Below are positions 1 through 12,797 of a DNA stretch of 64,000 nucleotides, in pieces (position 1 is the stretch's first letter; every line of letters begins with the position of its first letter). Below the pieces are notes generated by a model. The model was not told the origin of the DNA, ran no database searches, and saw nothing but the letters and a program-made list of their open reading frames with translations. Source of the stretch: Psilocybe azurescens (lineage: Eukaryota > Basidiomycota > Agaricomycetes > Agaricales > Agrocybaceae); assembly GCA_023853785.1 (NCBI GenBank), contig JAJIRX010000499.1:56653-120652 (forward strand). The letters run 5' to 3'. Position numbers and translations under genes: made by a program.

Positions 1-74
1 TCTCAGGGCAGTTGGATTGTTGTTTAGACTTATAATTCTTGGCAAACAGTGATTTCGCCTCTTGGACCACATCA

Positions 75-835
75 ATGACGATACATAGTCTCTACATCTA
101 CGACAGGCAAGCGTCTGCATAACGAACCTACTTATCAATGATGATGACATTCTTCAATCTAGGCATTGCATTTGTGTATATTATCAGGACTGGCATCGCA
201 CAAAACGCCCCAAACCCGCAGTTGAAGGAGGCATTCTGCCTGCGGTGTCCCAAGCAGTCTCTGCTGCCCAACAGACACAAAATGACAATAATTCGGGATT
301 ATCGTCTGGGTTCAGCAGCCCTCGAAATACACTTTCATCAAGTACTGGTATCGTGGTGGCAATGAATGAGGGCACAACTCAGTTGCCCAATACCCCGCTA
401 TTACAACCTACAGGACCAGCAGCAACTTTAAGCACTGGACTGCCTTTCGACGAAGAGGCAAAACTGGTTTATGGAGTTGTTATCTCGTTGAGGAACATGG
501 TCAGGAAATTGTCTGGCAGGTGGGTTATTCTTTGCCATCTATCTGTCTTTCAGTCCATAAGATTATGCAGGGACGAACAGTTTGTAAACTATCGCACATC
601 TGCGTACAAACTACACCTATTTGAAACTATTACCGGCTACAAGTTTGTTATGCTCAGCGACTCAAAAACTGATTCTCTGCGATTTGTATTGCGCCAAATA
701 TACGTGGGCCCCTTCCTGGAATATGTTGTCAGAAACCCGCTGGTCAAAATGGATTCGAGGGAACAGGGTGTTGATAACGAGTACTTCCGTGCTAGTGTAG
801 ATAGACTAATCAGAGGGCTTTCCGTGTTTTTGTAG
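75..835 (+). CDS. BET5: TRAPP complex subunit 1 (Bet5/TRAPPC1)
   Basis: Core longin-fold subunit of the TRAPP tethering complexes, which act as the Rab GTPase exchange factor for ER-Golgi and Golgi traffic. I splice three exons: 75-106, 163-519 and 571-835, giving 217 residues. The start MTIHSLYIYDR and the next exon (HCICVYYQDWHR) match the family's first strand and hairpin; the C-terminal part (YGVVISLRNMVRKL, FVNYRTSAYKLH, YVEYVVRNPL-like) is diagnostic. Intron 1 is GC-AG (gcaagc donor at 107); the GT alternative runs into a stop. A Ser/Thr/Gln-rich insertion at about residues 30-75 makes it longer than the human protein of about 145 residues, as is usual in fungi. It converges on the Fun30 gene with 124 bp between stop codons. 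No frameshift is needed. Confidence 0.9.
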
Positions 836-959
836 ATACTAGTAATGAATAAATTCACGAAAAATATGGTCTAGATAATGTACAGTGAATATATGCGATA
901 TAAAGGATCGACGATCTACATCATGAGTGTATCATGCCTCCCATCCCGTTGGTGGTACA

Positions 960-3900
960 TCAACTCATTGCTCCGTCCTGCATTTCATATTGCTTCCTCA
1001 AAGACTTCAACAGAGAACCCCGCATTTCGCGTTCAGGCGCATTGCCATCATTCTCATCACCATCCCCAGCTACTGCTTCATCGAGAGCCAATTTCGTTTC
1101 CCCCAGCCGAAGCATATCCTCCTCGATCGTGCCCTTGGAGATAAGCTTTACCACCTCGACATCTCGTTTCTGACCTATTCGATAAGCTCGGTCCTGTGCT
1201 TGTCGATCGTTGTGGGGGTTGAAGTCTTGGTCGAACCTACGGGAAAAGAGCTTAAAACGTAGCGATTAAGATAAGATAGGATGGCACATACATAATTACA
1301 ACTGAAGCAGCAGTCAAATTTATACCCATGCCTATATTGGTGGATTTGTAACATTCCAGATAAACGACATGATATCAAACTCACCTCCAGCTTTTGTAGA
1401 GAGTAGAAAAACCGGAATCGACTCATCTTCAGTGAATTCGTCCACCAAGGTCTGTCGGACATCCACTGGGGTGCTTCCTGTAAGGACTAGGAACTTAATA
1501 TGACGATTCTTGAGTACAGCTTGCAAAATGTCTAAGATTTGAGTGAACTAAAATGCTTTCAGAAATATTGTTAATGGCAGAATAGCAGAGCTCTACCGAC
1601 CTGAGAGAATATCAAAACCTTTCGACCTTCTTGTTTATAACCTTGTAGTAATCCAAGGAGCACTTGAACTTTTCCGGCATCAATATAGCAAGACTGATCT
1701 TGAAGGTACTTCTGAGTCGACTGATGACAGCATCAGTAAGAGATTCATGGTTAAGTATGATAAATGACAAACCTTGTATGTTGCACAGAAAACCTGGAGC
1801 TCAGAGTCAGTCATCACGGACATATCTTCTTTGACAAGGTCGTAGAGGGCGCCGCGCTTCCTGAAGTCGGGCTCCTTTAATAGCTGTTTGGTAATTCGGG
1901 ACAGGGTATCGTCAGTGAACCTAGTCCGGAAAAGCATGGGATGTGAAGCTGCTTTGCGAAGATCCATCAAAACATTAGAGCTGTTCTCTGCGTAAAGCTT
2001 GTCTTTGGGACGAGTGGCTAGCCGCGCCTTTTGGATGGCTTGCTGGAAGAACTTTCCGAAATTTCATCGACTTGAGATTCAATTATAGTCTTCCGAGAAC
2101 GTTGGAGTGTATCGCGGTATATGGACCGCTGGAGTTCGGTCATGTCGCACCATTCAATACGCTCGTTTTTTTTTGGTAGATCTTTCAAAACCTTCAAAAA
2201 TGGACCAGTCAGATATTGAAGACAGATCATTTACGAAAATGTACTTGATCCTTTCTTCTGCGCAGGACAAAGGGAGTCATCATTTTCTTTGCCCGTGATA
2301 TGCGCTCTTGAGAAAGTAGAGTGACTTTAGTATCTCCTTTGACTTTGAAAATAGCACGCAAAGAGTCGATTGAACCGGCAAATTGGTCAGGTAGAATGAA
2401 ATTTAGCAAAGACTGAGACGGAAGCAGTTGAGCAATATAGCATGATAATAAATACGGCACGTACGACAAGTTCTTGCAAATTATTTTGCAAGGGTGTGCC
2501 AGTCAACAGAAGTCTCCAATTCGAGCCGAACTTCAATAGTGACTGGTACCGCTGGGATTGGAAATTCTTCAGAACATGGCCTTCATCGTATACACAACAC
2601 TAATGGGCAATCGGGTTAGACATATTGCAGAGGTATTGCAGAGGATTACAGTGACTCACGTCCCACTCGATCTTACGAAAAACTTTCGGTCACGGTCATC
2701 ACCCTGTGCCAGATTATAAGTGGTAATGAGCACTTCCCAGCCTTCAAATGTTTTACTACGACATCTCTGTGAGTTGACCAAAGTCTCTCGGAGGGCCGGG
2801 CGCTCATTCTTGTCGGCATAATAAGTTTGCACTGCAATAGAAGGAGCAAATCTGGCGAATTCGCGACACCAGTTCTCTAATGTGGACGATCTGTAGCTTA
2901 AATTGAGATTTTGTGACGAATAAGAAAAGAGAACGAAGAACATACGGCACTACTATGAGATGAGGACCCTTCTTGCCCTGTTCCTTGAGGTAGGCAAGGA
3001 AACTGATGACCTGAATGGTTTTGCCTAGACCTACTGGAAATTAGCATAGAAAGGTGACATGATTGGTGACAATACATACCCATCTCGTCTGCGAGAATAC
3101 AACTTAGACTACTGCGGTAAAGCAGATTGAGCCAATTCACTCCAAGTAGTTGGTATTCTTTCAGCACAACGCTTTGTGCCAGTAATTTAGGTTGACTTGT
3201 CAAATAGTTTTGGGCTTTGGGATTCTTCAAAGGCTTGATGGATAACAGACTGAGGGCTCCTTCGTCGGCATTCTCGTCGGCGTTGGGATTTCTCTCAGTG
3301 GTCCACGAAGAAATGGTCGTACGGAGAGTCAGACCAATCTTCTCACAGCTTTCTAAAACATTGTCGACAGAACCATAGCCCTTCAGGATTTGAGTACAAT
3401 CCTCAAACATTCGCGGACTGATACCAGTCGGCCCCGCTTTCTTTTTCCCTTGTCCAAGCTTGGTTCGTATATCTTCAGCAGAACTAAACGGCCGGAGAGC
3501 AATAATGGCTTTAGCCTGTTCGGGGGTGCATCCTGTCGACGCACACTTTCAGTTTCTATAAGAGTCTATTACTGTACAACATACCAGTTAATTCTTGTAA
3601 TGCGTCAGACTCTGAAGTATTCAGATAATCCAGAGCTCGGGTCTCGTATGCGGATTCTAAGCGTGCTTGTTTCATACTTTCATCTTCGTCATTGGATTCG
3701 AGGTCTTCATAAGCAGATTCATCGTCGGAATGAATTACAAGTTTCTTTGCACGTTGTCTTCGAGGAAGTCGTATAGCAGGTGTTGAAGGAGACGTCAGGT
3801 TTGTATATGACGGTGTTGTTAGATCAACAATCGGCTTGGAAGGTGGAGGAGTCGCAGGAGCCTTTAATTCTAATCCGGGACGATTCGCGTAGATCATGGA

Positions 3901-4937
3901 TTTTTACCTTTCTCCTTGACAGCAGCTCTCTGAGCTTTAGATGCTTCCTCGATCTCTTTGACTCGACCCAGAGCTTCTCTGTCTACTGCTGTCGACGAAG
4001 GGGGCGCCGGCGACCAGGCAGGATCTCTTAAGAATGCATCTGCTTTATTGTTATCACAGCCAGCTTGCATCCACGCTGCGTGGACTTTCGCATTGTCTTC
4101 CCCTGGATGCGTCATCATGAACATATTAAATTTTCTATCAATGGCGGGTATCACTGTGTACGCCTCGGGAGAGGGACTTGGACGAGATTTGGTAAGGCGA
4201 GATTTGGATGAACCAGCAAGAATCCGACCCGGCTTTGGATGTGATTCTTCTGAGGATATCGACATAGAATCCACGCTGATTGTAGAAACATGACGTCGTT
4301 TGCCGACGCGCTGGATATCCGGAGATGATGGAGACCCTAGAATAGTAGACGCGTCTTCCGATGTTCCTCGATTTATCTTTTGCGAGGAGGCCCTTCTTCG
4401 TGATTTGATAGCTCATCCCCACTATATTGGCTGAGCGACGACGCGTGCAGTGAATTTCCATTAGAAACAAATCTGCTGGGTGCAGTTAACGGATCGGAAG
4501 TAAAGTTTATCCTCGCCGAAGGCCATATATTAGTGTGGCTTGAATTAGAAGAGGAGGCAATTGGCGAATGTTGAAGACTAATGGCAGATGGATATGCCCT
4601 GGATGACGAATCACCGTTGGAGATAGGACTTGAATTAGGCGCAAGGACATGAACAGGTGACGAATGAGGATTGGGAAAAAAACGAGATGGCCCACTTGCA
4701 TCTCTAGACTGTGCAGGTGGCAGAGTACGATGTGGCTGACTGGAAGGGTTGGAAGAGATTGATGATGATGATGAAGCCACCTGGGAACGGTTTGCTTGAC
4801 GCTCTTTGCTGTATCTAAGCTGCTCCAAGGCTTGCCTCTGCAGAAAAGTGATTTGAATACAAAGATTATTCATACGGTTGAAACGATAAACTTACTTTAT
4901 TCTCTGCCACAGAGCCTGACGTTGAAATCATGGACAT
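960..4937 (-). CDS. FUN30: Fun30/SMARCAD1-type SNF2 chromatin remodeler
   Basis: ATP-dependent nucleosome remodeler of the Fun30/SMARCAD1/ETL1 group, known for roles in silencing and DNA-end resection. Twelve exons on the minus strand: 4937-4896, 4837-3585, 3532-3080, 3030-2946, 2890-2660, 2599-2465, 2412-2245, 2191-1773, 1720-1601, 1547-1385, 1331-1292, 1236-960. The N-terminus is Ser/Pro-rich and holds a CUE-like helical segment (about 4150-4020) and a second near 3530-3400. Then come Walker A (DEMGLGKT, split by an intron), the DEGH box typical of this subfamily, LTGTPLQNN, and the helicase-C motifs ending in [11 protein letters not shown]. Four sites (plus-strand runs 4378-4381, 3901-3905, 2678-2682, 2029-2032) need one extra base each to stay in frame; with these the CDS is exactly 1129 codons plus stop. 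That, plus intact motifs, argues for sequence errors rather than a dead gene. Confidence 0.88.
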
Positions 4938-6042
4938 AGAGCTTAGATATTGGAACAAATACGGAGAGCGAGTTCAGAATGAGGCCAGTGCAAGATGCAG
5001 GTGATGGTGCCAACCAGAGGACAAGCGGTTGATTTAACGTGCTCTTGTCGGAGAGTCAAATCCCAGGTGCCTCCAGTGACTCTACTTCAAGGTATAAGTA
5101 GTGGAGCAATTTTATTTGTTAACATTTCTTATCTCAACACCCATAATATACATTCAAATATACTATATAGCCATCCTATTAAGTTTCTAATCAAATAATT
5201 ACATAGTTCCCTAATTTATATTTCGTCTGGGCACTGGGCGAAAATCATTTTGAATACTGATAATACATATGTAATCGGCGTCGGGCGATATGGAAGGACG
5301 GCAAGGTATGCCAATTGGCCAAGAGTGCACTTGCATCAAACGTAACACGAATACAAACTGAAATGACCTGATTATTTGGTGAGTAATAGTGGTAGAACAG
5401 CGCAATAGTGTTTGGAGCGTAATATTGCCTTAGCGCAGACTTGAGTTACGACTCTTTCACACAAAATTCGATGATTACAATACTTTTGTCGCCTCGAACC
5501 TGCTCTTTACCCTTCAAATCCGTTGGACTTGAGTAGCACGGTCGCTCCAGTTTACTCTCAGTGTAATTTCAAGATCGAGCAAACTAGCTAGTTGACACCG
5601 ATCTCGGGGATAGCTTCGACCGCAATGTGGCAGACCATCTAAAAGTAGTCCACGCCCTCGAGTCTTTACGCCTGAGATTATCGATACACTGGGTAGCCAA
5701 CTATCATGTTTCGTACATGGAGAGCAATGCACATAACATCTGGTAGTTGATATCAGGTTTAAGTTACAACGAGGATGTCGGGCTGTCGGGCGTCGGGGTC
5801 CAATGTTCACTCACTCATTAGCAGCACGTGAGCACTTTGTCACACTGGCAGCATCAAGCAACATCGGCACTCATCGGCATTGACAACACCGAAAGGGGAA
5901 CGTCACTCCATTGCGACTGTCACTGAGAGGGGCGCCGCTCGGTGTCCCAGTCCGCAGCATTCACCTTGCCTTCACCTCAAACATTTTACTTAGTTCCACA
6001 GGCTACAGCTCGAACTCGAAATTTCCTGCCTTCAAGTCCAAT
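4938..6042. other. Intergenic, divergent promoter region
   Basis: Shared upstream region of the Fun30 gene (minus) and the carrier-like gene (plus), 1.1 kb. An E-box-like CACGTG lies near 5825. No coding sequence or RNA gene was recognised. Confidence 0.5.
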
Positions 6043-7301
6043 ATGTCTGATTCAGATTCTAGTAGGCCACCGGACGCCTTGATACTCCTCCTGGCCTCAG
6101 CCATCACTTTGGCCGTTTTCGTTCCTCTAACCGGAATTCTGGTCAGATTCAGAGCAAATTACAATCCCAAAGGTCTTCAGCTTGATTCAGAAGGCGGAAC
6201 TGCTCCCCACACAGGGCCCGTAGTGCATTCGTACTTTGGTATGATGAGTCGTGTATACAAGCTTGAGGTGCACTCCCATTTGCTATTATGCGTGTTGACG
6301 TCTCAAATCTAATATTAAATCTTCTACAGGGCTGGGCTGGACTTTACAAGGGACTAAGTTAGCACAACATTACACATAACACATTCTATGATTTAACGTG
6401 TCTGTCATAGTGCCTACTGCCCTGAGCACATTCGCCGTCAGTCTCGTTATTATGTTCGCAATGGATACACAAGGTCCGCGTCATGGAAAATATAGAGCAC
6501 CAGAGACTGGCGTTCTTGTGAGAAATTCATTGTCCCGAGTTGGTGTACCATGCTAAAATATGTTCTAGGGAACGTTGTTCTACAGTTTCATTATGTTGAT
6601 TATATCGTTGCCAACTTCCATTATAACCTACAGGTATGCTCTCCAAATTTACTGTTTGTTTGGACAACAATTTTCTTATTTTTTAATAGATCCATTACTA
6701 CCCCTCATAAGCTGTCGTACTTGAATGTCACAGCAGCTTTACGCGCGCTCCTTACACCAACTGAACGACGCCGTCCTTGGATTTTATATCTAACACCGGG
6801 ACTTATGGCCGCTGAGGCGCTCCATGTCTGCATAATTGTATTATTCCTCGGCCCTCTGCGTCGTTTGCTTCTTCCAGGGCTGTCCGAACGGGGAGCCGCT
6901 CCAGGGATATCTCAATGATCAAGTTGATGATATACTTGATCATCTTCTGTGCTACAGTAATGGTTTTGGCACCACTGGAAGTTATCGCTACCAGGCTGGC
7001 CATTCAACGAAACCACGCGTCTGCTGAGTACAACTCAGTCTCACAAGAGATAGACGGCGATGCAGACAATACGGTGGAATATTCAGGCGCTGAAGAAGAT
7101 GTCATTGGGTGAGTTTGCTGAAGGCTATATCGTCATCTTTTCTAATACTAATCTTCGTCGAATAGGTTGAGAAACGAAGGAGACCCCTATCTTGGGCTGC
7201 TCGATTGCGCCAAACGAATTATTGATGAAGAGGGTTGGATGACGTTGTACCGTGCTTGGTGGATAACAATGTTGGGTGGATTAGGCAGCTCGTTCGTTTG
7301 A
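6043..7301 (+). CDS. Mitochondrial carrier-like membrane protein
   Basis: A divergent member of the mitochondrial carrier superfamily; the substrate cannot be read from sequence. Six exons: 6043-6267, 6330-6357, 6411-6517, 6569-6633, 6690-7108, 7166-7301. Carrier features are the repeated helix-end segments GWAGLYKGL and EEGWMTLYRAWW, a degenerate signature PLEVIATRL, and about six hydrophobic segments. The plus-strand G run at 6890-6893 must gain one base to join the fourth helix to the PLEVIATRL part; the CDS is then exactly 326 codons plus stop. I chose the ATG at 6043 (MSDSDSS) because it directly precedes the first membrane helix; an in-frame ATG at 5911 would add 44 residues. Agaricomycete genomes commonly carry this uncharacterised carrier-like family. 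Confidence 0.75.
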
Positions 7302-9498
7302 GATGTTAAACCCTGCTGAGTATCCTGTACATTTCCGTTCTATTATGGTGACAATAGATCAAATTCTACATCATCCAAAGGTCCAGAAAAGTCTTCGGAG
7401 TCAAGGGTAGCTTCCTTCGTATCCCAGGTCGAAACTGCGCTGTCATGACACGCCTCATCTCAAATTTTCACAGAATACATCCGGGAGTTTTTGGGCTGCG
7501 CATCACTCGCTCACTCTATCTCTTACAATTCTCATGAGTTCGGACTGTGGCGACGTGGGTAGGTCTGGATAGGCGTGGATTCGTGTCAAGATAATTCATT
7601 CCAGAAGTTGGATTGAAGCTCCACAACTCACGCCACCGAACTTATCATTGATAGTCCAACGCATTATGCCCAAAGTCAGTAGCTGGGGCCTTCCAATAAT
7701 AATAACGCGCAGCAATGAAGGGCTTACAATAAATGAATGTCGAGAAAATAAAGGTATATATACACGCCAGCCCTTTCCTATCTTTCAACTTTCACTTTCT
7801 CGTTGATGCCAATAGAGTCTAATATCTCAGCAATCCACGTACTGGTCTAACAATATAGACCAGGGGACTTATGTGGTTAGAAAGTTGTGCAGATGAGTTC
7901 TCAGTTCTCATACTTCGCGAGACTCCGCGGCTTGGGGAGGCGAACCTTGGGCGAACTGCTAACTTCACCACTGAAGGCCACATCGCTTTGTGGACTTCGT
8001 CGTGCCTCTGAAAAGCAGTTCGGTTATGCAACGTGCGTTCAAGACTCGGGAGAGCTTAATGGAATTTCCAAGTTCATGCAAATCATGTTCTGAAGTCAGA
8101 CCGGACAAACCGAACTGCGTACTAGTTGCTATTTTTAAGCATGATATAATTTCGAACATTGACTTCATGTTTATAAGTATATACTGCTGTAACAGAAAGA
8201 TCCTGACTTTTAAGAAGTCAGATCGACTACTTGTTACTTGCCATCGTTTCCCAGAATCTGCCTTCCGTCTTTCGCATGTACCGTCATGTCTTTCTAGCCA
8301 AAAAAGAAGATAACGTATACATAACTTGTCGGAGGATGCCAAGCTGGCGCCAAGAGAAGAAATCTTGACGTGTACTTTTAGTAACCTTTACGATAAGTAC
8401 ATGTTTTCTCCGGGTCTGCGATTGAGCCAATCGGAGAAAGTAGCCAGCTAGGAAGGGTAGAAAGGCTTGGCTCAAGTTAATGCCTATAGGCACGCAGATT
8501 AGCAATTGGAATCAATAAGTAGCACATGAATAGTTCCTCGCTTTAGATGTTGTCTGGTGTCGTTATGGGTTTCTGGATAAGGTAAACGTTAATAGATCTG
8601 AATCAACAATTGAGATAAACATACTATGCCAAGGCAGAAAGCTAAATACGCCACCTACGTATCGCACGGATTAAAAGCTATTAAAAGGTGTTTTAAGGTC
8701 GCCCTGGATCGCCAAGGAATTGCATTGAAGACAGACGGCCAATTGTAAACATTTCTTGTCAACTAACAAGAACTCGACCGAAGAAAACCCATGGACCTCC
8801 TTCTTGAGATCTTTAGCACCTGCAGTGAACGTAAGGTCCATGTGCACAGATTTGGACCGTGGGTCTCTTGAATCAGAAATGTGATTTGCTGGGATCTTTT
8901 AGGATCGCGAGGAGCCACGAGACGGGAGATTTACAGTTAAGTTGGAACAGTCCCTGTATGCCAATTTCACGCTAGAATCACTTTTATAAGCTACATGCCA
9001 ATCTTTCAAAGAGCTCGTCCTTGCTTCTCAAAGCAGTGCGCAAGTGTTTGCTGAACCATTGCACTCAGGGTAGTGTTATTCGGTGCTCTCAATACCGGTG
9101 GAGTGTTATTCCAACCTGACATTTTAGTACCAACCAATATCGCACAATTAAACACTTCGGTCAGACTTATCGCTTTCTCCTCCGATCCTTCGCTCTAATC
9201 CCATGTCTCCGTTCGACGAGAGGCTACGGTGGGAAACTTGATCGATGTGTGCGATTTCTTTTACTTCCCACGCATTCAATCTTCTGATATTCAGTGTTGG
9301 CATGTAAGTCTAAGAATGGGCGTTCCCTATCTTTGGGAAACTTCCTGACTTCGATCTGACAATATCTGGACGCAATTCCATTTTCGATGAATCGGCCATG
9401 CCAAGACTTCCTTGGACACTACAAATACTAAACACCACTCCGTTATTTGAAGTCACTACCCAACAACACCAAGCGTACCAAGTTCAACCATATCAAAC
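7302..9498. other. Intergenic, 2.2 kb without a recognised gene
   Basis: No conserved coding exon found on either strand. A core-promoter-like patch (tatatata at about 7755, then a CT-rich stretch to 7803) precedes only a 14-codon ORF at 7805. An 8-bp perfect hairpin stem lies at 7842-7849/7856-7863. The last few hundred bases are the likely promoter and 5' UTR of the Zn2Cys6 gene. Confidence 0.45.
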
Positions 9499-10879
9499 AT
9501 GTCAGCAGAGACTGCACCTCGCAAGAAGAGAAATGTTTCTGATACTACTCCCGCTCCTGATGGCGACCATCGCAAAAGGTCGATACCTTTTTCAATATCT
9601 TTTCGAATGATCCTCGTATATTGACCCATCTGTGCTCCCGTAGACGTCGTAACAGGACTACTCAGTCGTGCCTCAACTGCCACACATCAAAACGCATGGT
9701 AAGTCTTATTTCTGCATTTTTGCTATATAATAACGACGATATTCTCAGTGTGACAGGAAGCGCCCAGCTTGTGCACGTTGTACACAACTCGGATTGGTAT
9801 GACCCTCGGCGCTCGTTTTGGATCGAGTACTTATTATTGTACAGACAGGACTCTGTGTATATGAGGTGGATGACCCCAGTCAGAGAGTCGAAACACAGGA
9901 CGAGAGCTCTCGATTAATCAAACGAGTCGCTGAGCTTGAAGGCGTCATTCGCGAGGTCTGTACTCTCGCATCATTGCAATAAACAGAATACTGACTAGAT
10001 TAAATTAGCTCAAGAATAAACCACATCCTCGATGGGTACAGAGTAATCAGCCAGGCAGCGATGAATCGTGCTCCTCCAATGCACCTTCTCCGCCTATTTC
10101 TTCGTCGTCTTCTGAAAGAGGCGATTCCTCACCACGGCGAAGCTCATCTACAAATCCAACGACACCCCCCAAATCTGGACTTTACTCTCTCTCAATCCAA
10201 CCCTCAGCTAACTACGAGTCCCGCCGTAAATCTCCGTATCTCCTCTCACCCTTGGAAAGTACCCCCTCACCTGGCCTCATGACGCCAACAGATGAATATC
10301 CCTTTTCTCCTGCGGGAATCGCTGGCCAAGGAGCTGGCCAAGACTACGACCTGACGTCGATGTTGCTAAACTACCCTGGGCTTATGGGGTTCAATGATGG
10401 GAGTTTTCCACCTGTAAATGAAGCTCGACCAAACAAACAACATTCAGGTGGCTGCAGCTGCCTTCACGATCCGGCAAGCTACAACACTATGCTCGAATTA
10501 TCTTTGCGGTTGAGAAAAGCGTCTGACATTCTTGGCCAATCTTCGAGCCATCATAACGGGGGCTACTGTCATCTTCACCAACGTATTTCGGAGCTGGACT
10601 CATTTACGATGTGGGTTTCATCGATTTCTGTCTCGTCAACTGCTGTACTCATACTCCTTCAGAAATGCTCTAAGTGATATCACACCGAGTCCGAGGGCCA
10701 TGGTTGACTCTAACCAAGCAGGCTTCCACCCCTCCCAAATTTACTCGCAAAGAATGCCTTCGACAATGAGGGGTCCTTCTCTCAACGTTAGGCCATGGGA
10801 CTTGATGCCTTCTAGTGCCAATTCACCAGCACCTCTCGACGACTCTTTCATGTCGTGGGAACCACCTCGGAGGTCGTAA
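9499..10879 (+). CDS. Zn2Cys6 (Gal4-type) transcription factor
   Basis: Fungal DNA-binding regulator with an N-terminal binuclear zinc cluster. Six exons: 9499-9578, 9644-9698, 9749-9796, 9845-9955, 10009-10610, 10663-10879, coding 370 residues with no frameshift. The cluster spans three exons: CLNCHTSKRM, CDRKRPCARC, then TGLCVYEVDD, giving six cysteines in the C-X2-C-X6-C-X5-C-X2-C-X8-C pattern near residues 37-65. A short heptad-like stretch (SSRLIKRVAELEGVIRE) follows, as expected for the dimerisation element. The rest is Ser/Pro-rich with a small Cys/His patch (CSCLHDP...YCHLHQR). I see no fungal_trans middle domain. A basic KKR stretch near residue 9 may be a nuclear localisation signal. 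The target genes are unknown. Confidence 0.85.
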
Positions 10880-12797
10880 TATCGGATATCCTTGGACGCC
10901 TATGTATGACTCTGTAGCACTACGATTAGATTATTAGAAACTCGCACATGATCCTGTACTTCATTCCGATTGAAAAGATCACACATTTGTATATGAATGT
11001 TATGCACAAATACCAAAAAGGTTATCTATAGTCTATTTCTGGAATCGGCTATATATATCCCAAAATAGAACACAGATCCAGATAGATGACCGGAATCTAC
11101 CGGGAAATCCCGAAGTTGTGTACTTACCACCGTTTTGCTATTGTTCATTGAAATGGTTTACACTCCTTTATGCTGACAGAGAAATCACGAAATCTCAACG
11201 TCTAAAATATTGAGTAGTTATCCAGCGATCAACTAATTGAGAAACGAAGTCAGAGCGAAAAGTTGCGACTCATTTCGGAGTTAGGGTCTAGAAGTAATCA
11301 AATGAGTTCCTCCTCAGAGCCCATAGAGGCTCTTTAAATATGTGGATTATAATTTCTGAATCTTTTGGCAGCTATAAAACACGTAGTATAGCCTTTCTTG
11401 CGTGATCCATTTGATTCTTGAGTTGAAGAGTAAATAAGAGAATAAACAAAGGGCATTTCTGAGACCACTGAGCATTTGAGACCACGTTCATTATGAAACG
11501 GCTGCTATGTTGTTGATGATATATTACTAGAGACCACCTTATTAGGAAACTAAAGACTTATTCTTATTCTCTATAGTTAGATTTTCTTAGAGAGCGCAGT
11601 AGGTTCGAGAAAATAAGTCTTTACAACGCTCCAAGTGAAATTATAATAAGAATGCCAAGACAAAGCCAACGGTTAATTTTTTTAGTTCCTGTCAATATTG
11701 AAAAATCACTGCCTAATATGGCGCAAGGAGCAATTATCAATCCCCATGCTACATAATAAAGCTACGACGACAGAGCTGCTAGTAAATCTTGGAAACGGAT
11801 AAAAATTCGGTGAGATGGATTCATAGGTCCTATCATCTGCGAAGGATCTCCATACCCGAATCCCAAAGAATGGGGTGGATGGGAAGCTCGGTGGAGAACA
11901 TGGTATTTCCACGAGCATTGTTACCGAGAAAATCACGACGAGGCAGTGTAGATACCATGTTTTTCCTAAATGGAAGATAAGATTTCGATATGGACAAAGG
12001 TGTGGGTAAATTTCGAACACCAAAGATAATCGTCAACGTCGTCGGCCCAATGATTGTAAGCCAATAAAGAGAGGGGGTATGAATAGTGCACATGACAAGT
12101 CTAGAAGTTGCTGATTTCCAACGTCAGTCTTTAGTTCGAGATCTTATACGAGCAAGAAATATCGGAGGCGGTCGGTACCTAGTAAGCAGTGACAACAAAG
12201 TGAGACTTCATAAATTCTACGGCTGAAAACGAGCAAAATTAAGCAAGACAATCTGATGCTTACAAATTGTCAAAGATCGTATACTATATTGATAACACTG
12301 CATTTCATATTGCAGACCAAACTCTTGCATTAAAAGCCTGGTTGTAACAATTTAAAAAAGAGACAGACTAAAGATTCAAATAACTAGTTGCGCTGCCGGT
12401 AGAGTTTCTTGTCCACAAAGTCGACTAGTGGCACAAAACATACTCATACCACGGGCCCAGGGGACTATGTCCATCCAAAAACATCTTGGTTAAATGAATG
12501 AAAGGTGTCCGTCGTTGGTATATATTGCGAATCGTCCTCCGAGGAAGTAGAAGTGTGAGCTTGCGAAAAATATGATACAAGTATAGCACAAGGGACTAAC
12601 GATGGGACTAACGATGAGTTACCGCAAAAATTGTAAGTTCCAAAGGCATGTGCCCAGCTTGAGGCTGTACACGGAATTTGCCGAACCAGATGTTCGGGGT
12701 TCAAATTGATCTTTGTCAGCCACCATGCACCCACTCCAAGTGTGCCATTTCATTTCTGAATTGTAACTAATACTTGACCTTTTACTCTTCTTTTTCA
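10880..12797. other. Intergenic, 1.9 kb without a recognised gene
   Basis: AT-rich, with no supported coding sequence; the longer open frames on the minus strand near 11.7-12.1 and 12.5-12.9 kb lack family resemblance. A 12-bp inverted repeat (TAAAGACTTATT at about 11551, its complement at about 11612) could form a hairpin with a loop of about 50 nt. Confidence 0.45.

Noticed and set aside
4378..4381. Programmed -1 frameshifting in the Fun30 gene
   Set aside because: Four such sites in one gene and similar ones in unrelated genes would be needed; no heptamer-plus-structure context recurs. Missing bases explain all of them.
6915..7112. Separate small gene downstream of the carrier-like frame
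   Set aside because: It continues the carrier (PLEVIATRL) and joins it if one base is restored at 6890-6893.
11543..11625. tRNA gene (aggttcgag plus long end stem)
   Set aside because: No D arm, anticodon arm or proper T stem could be drawn.
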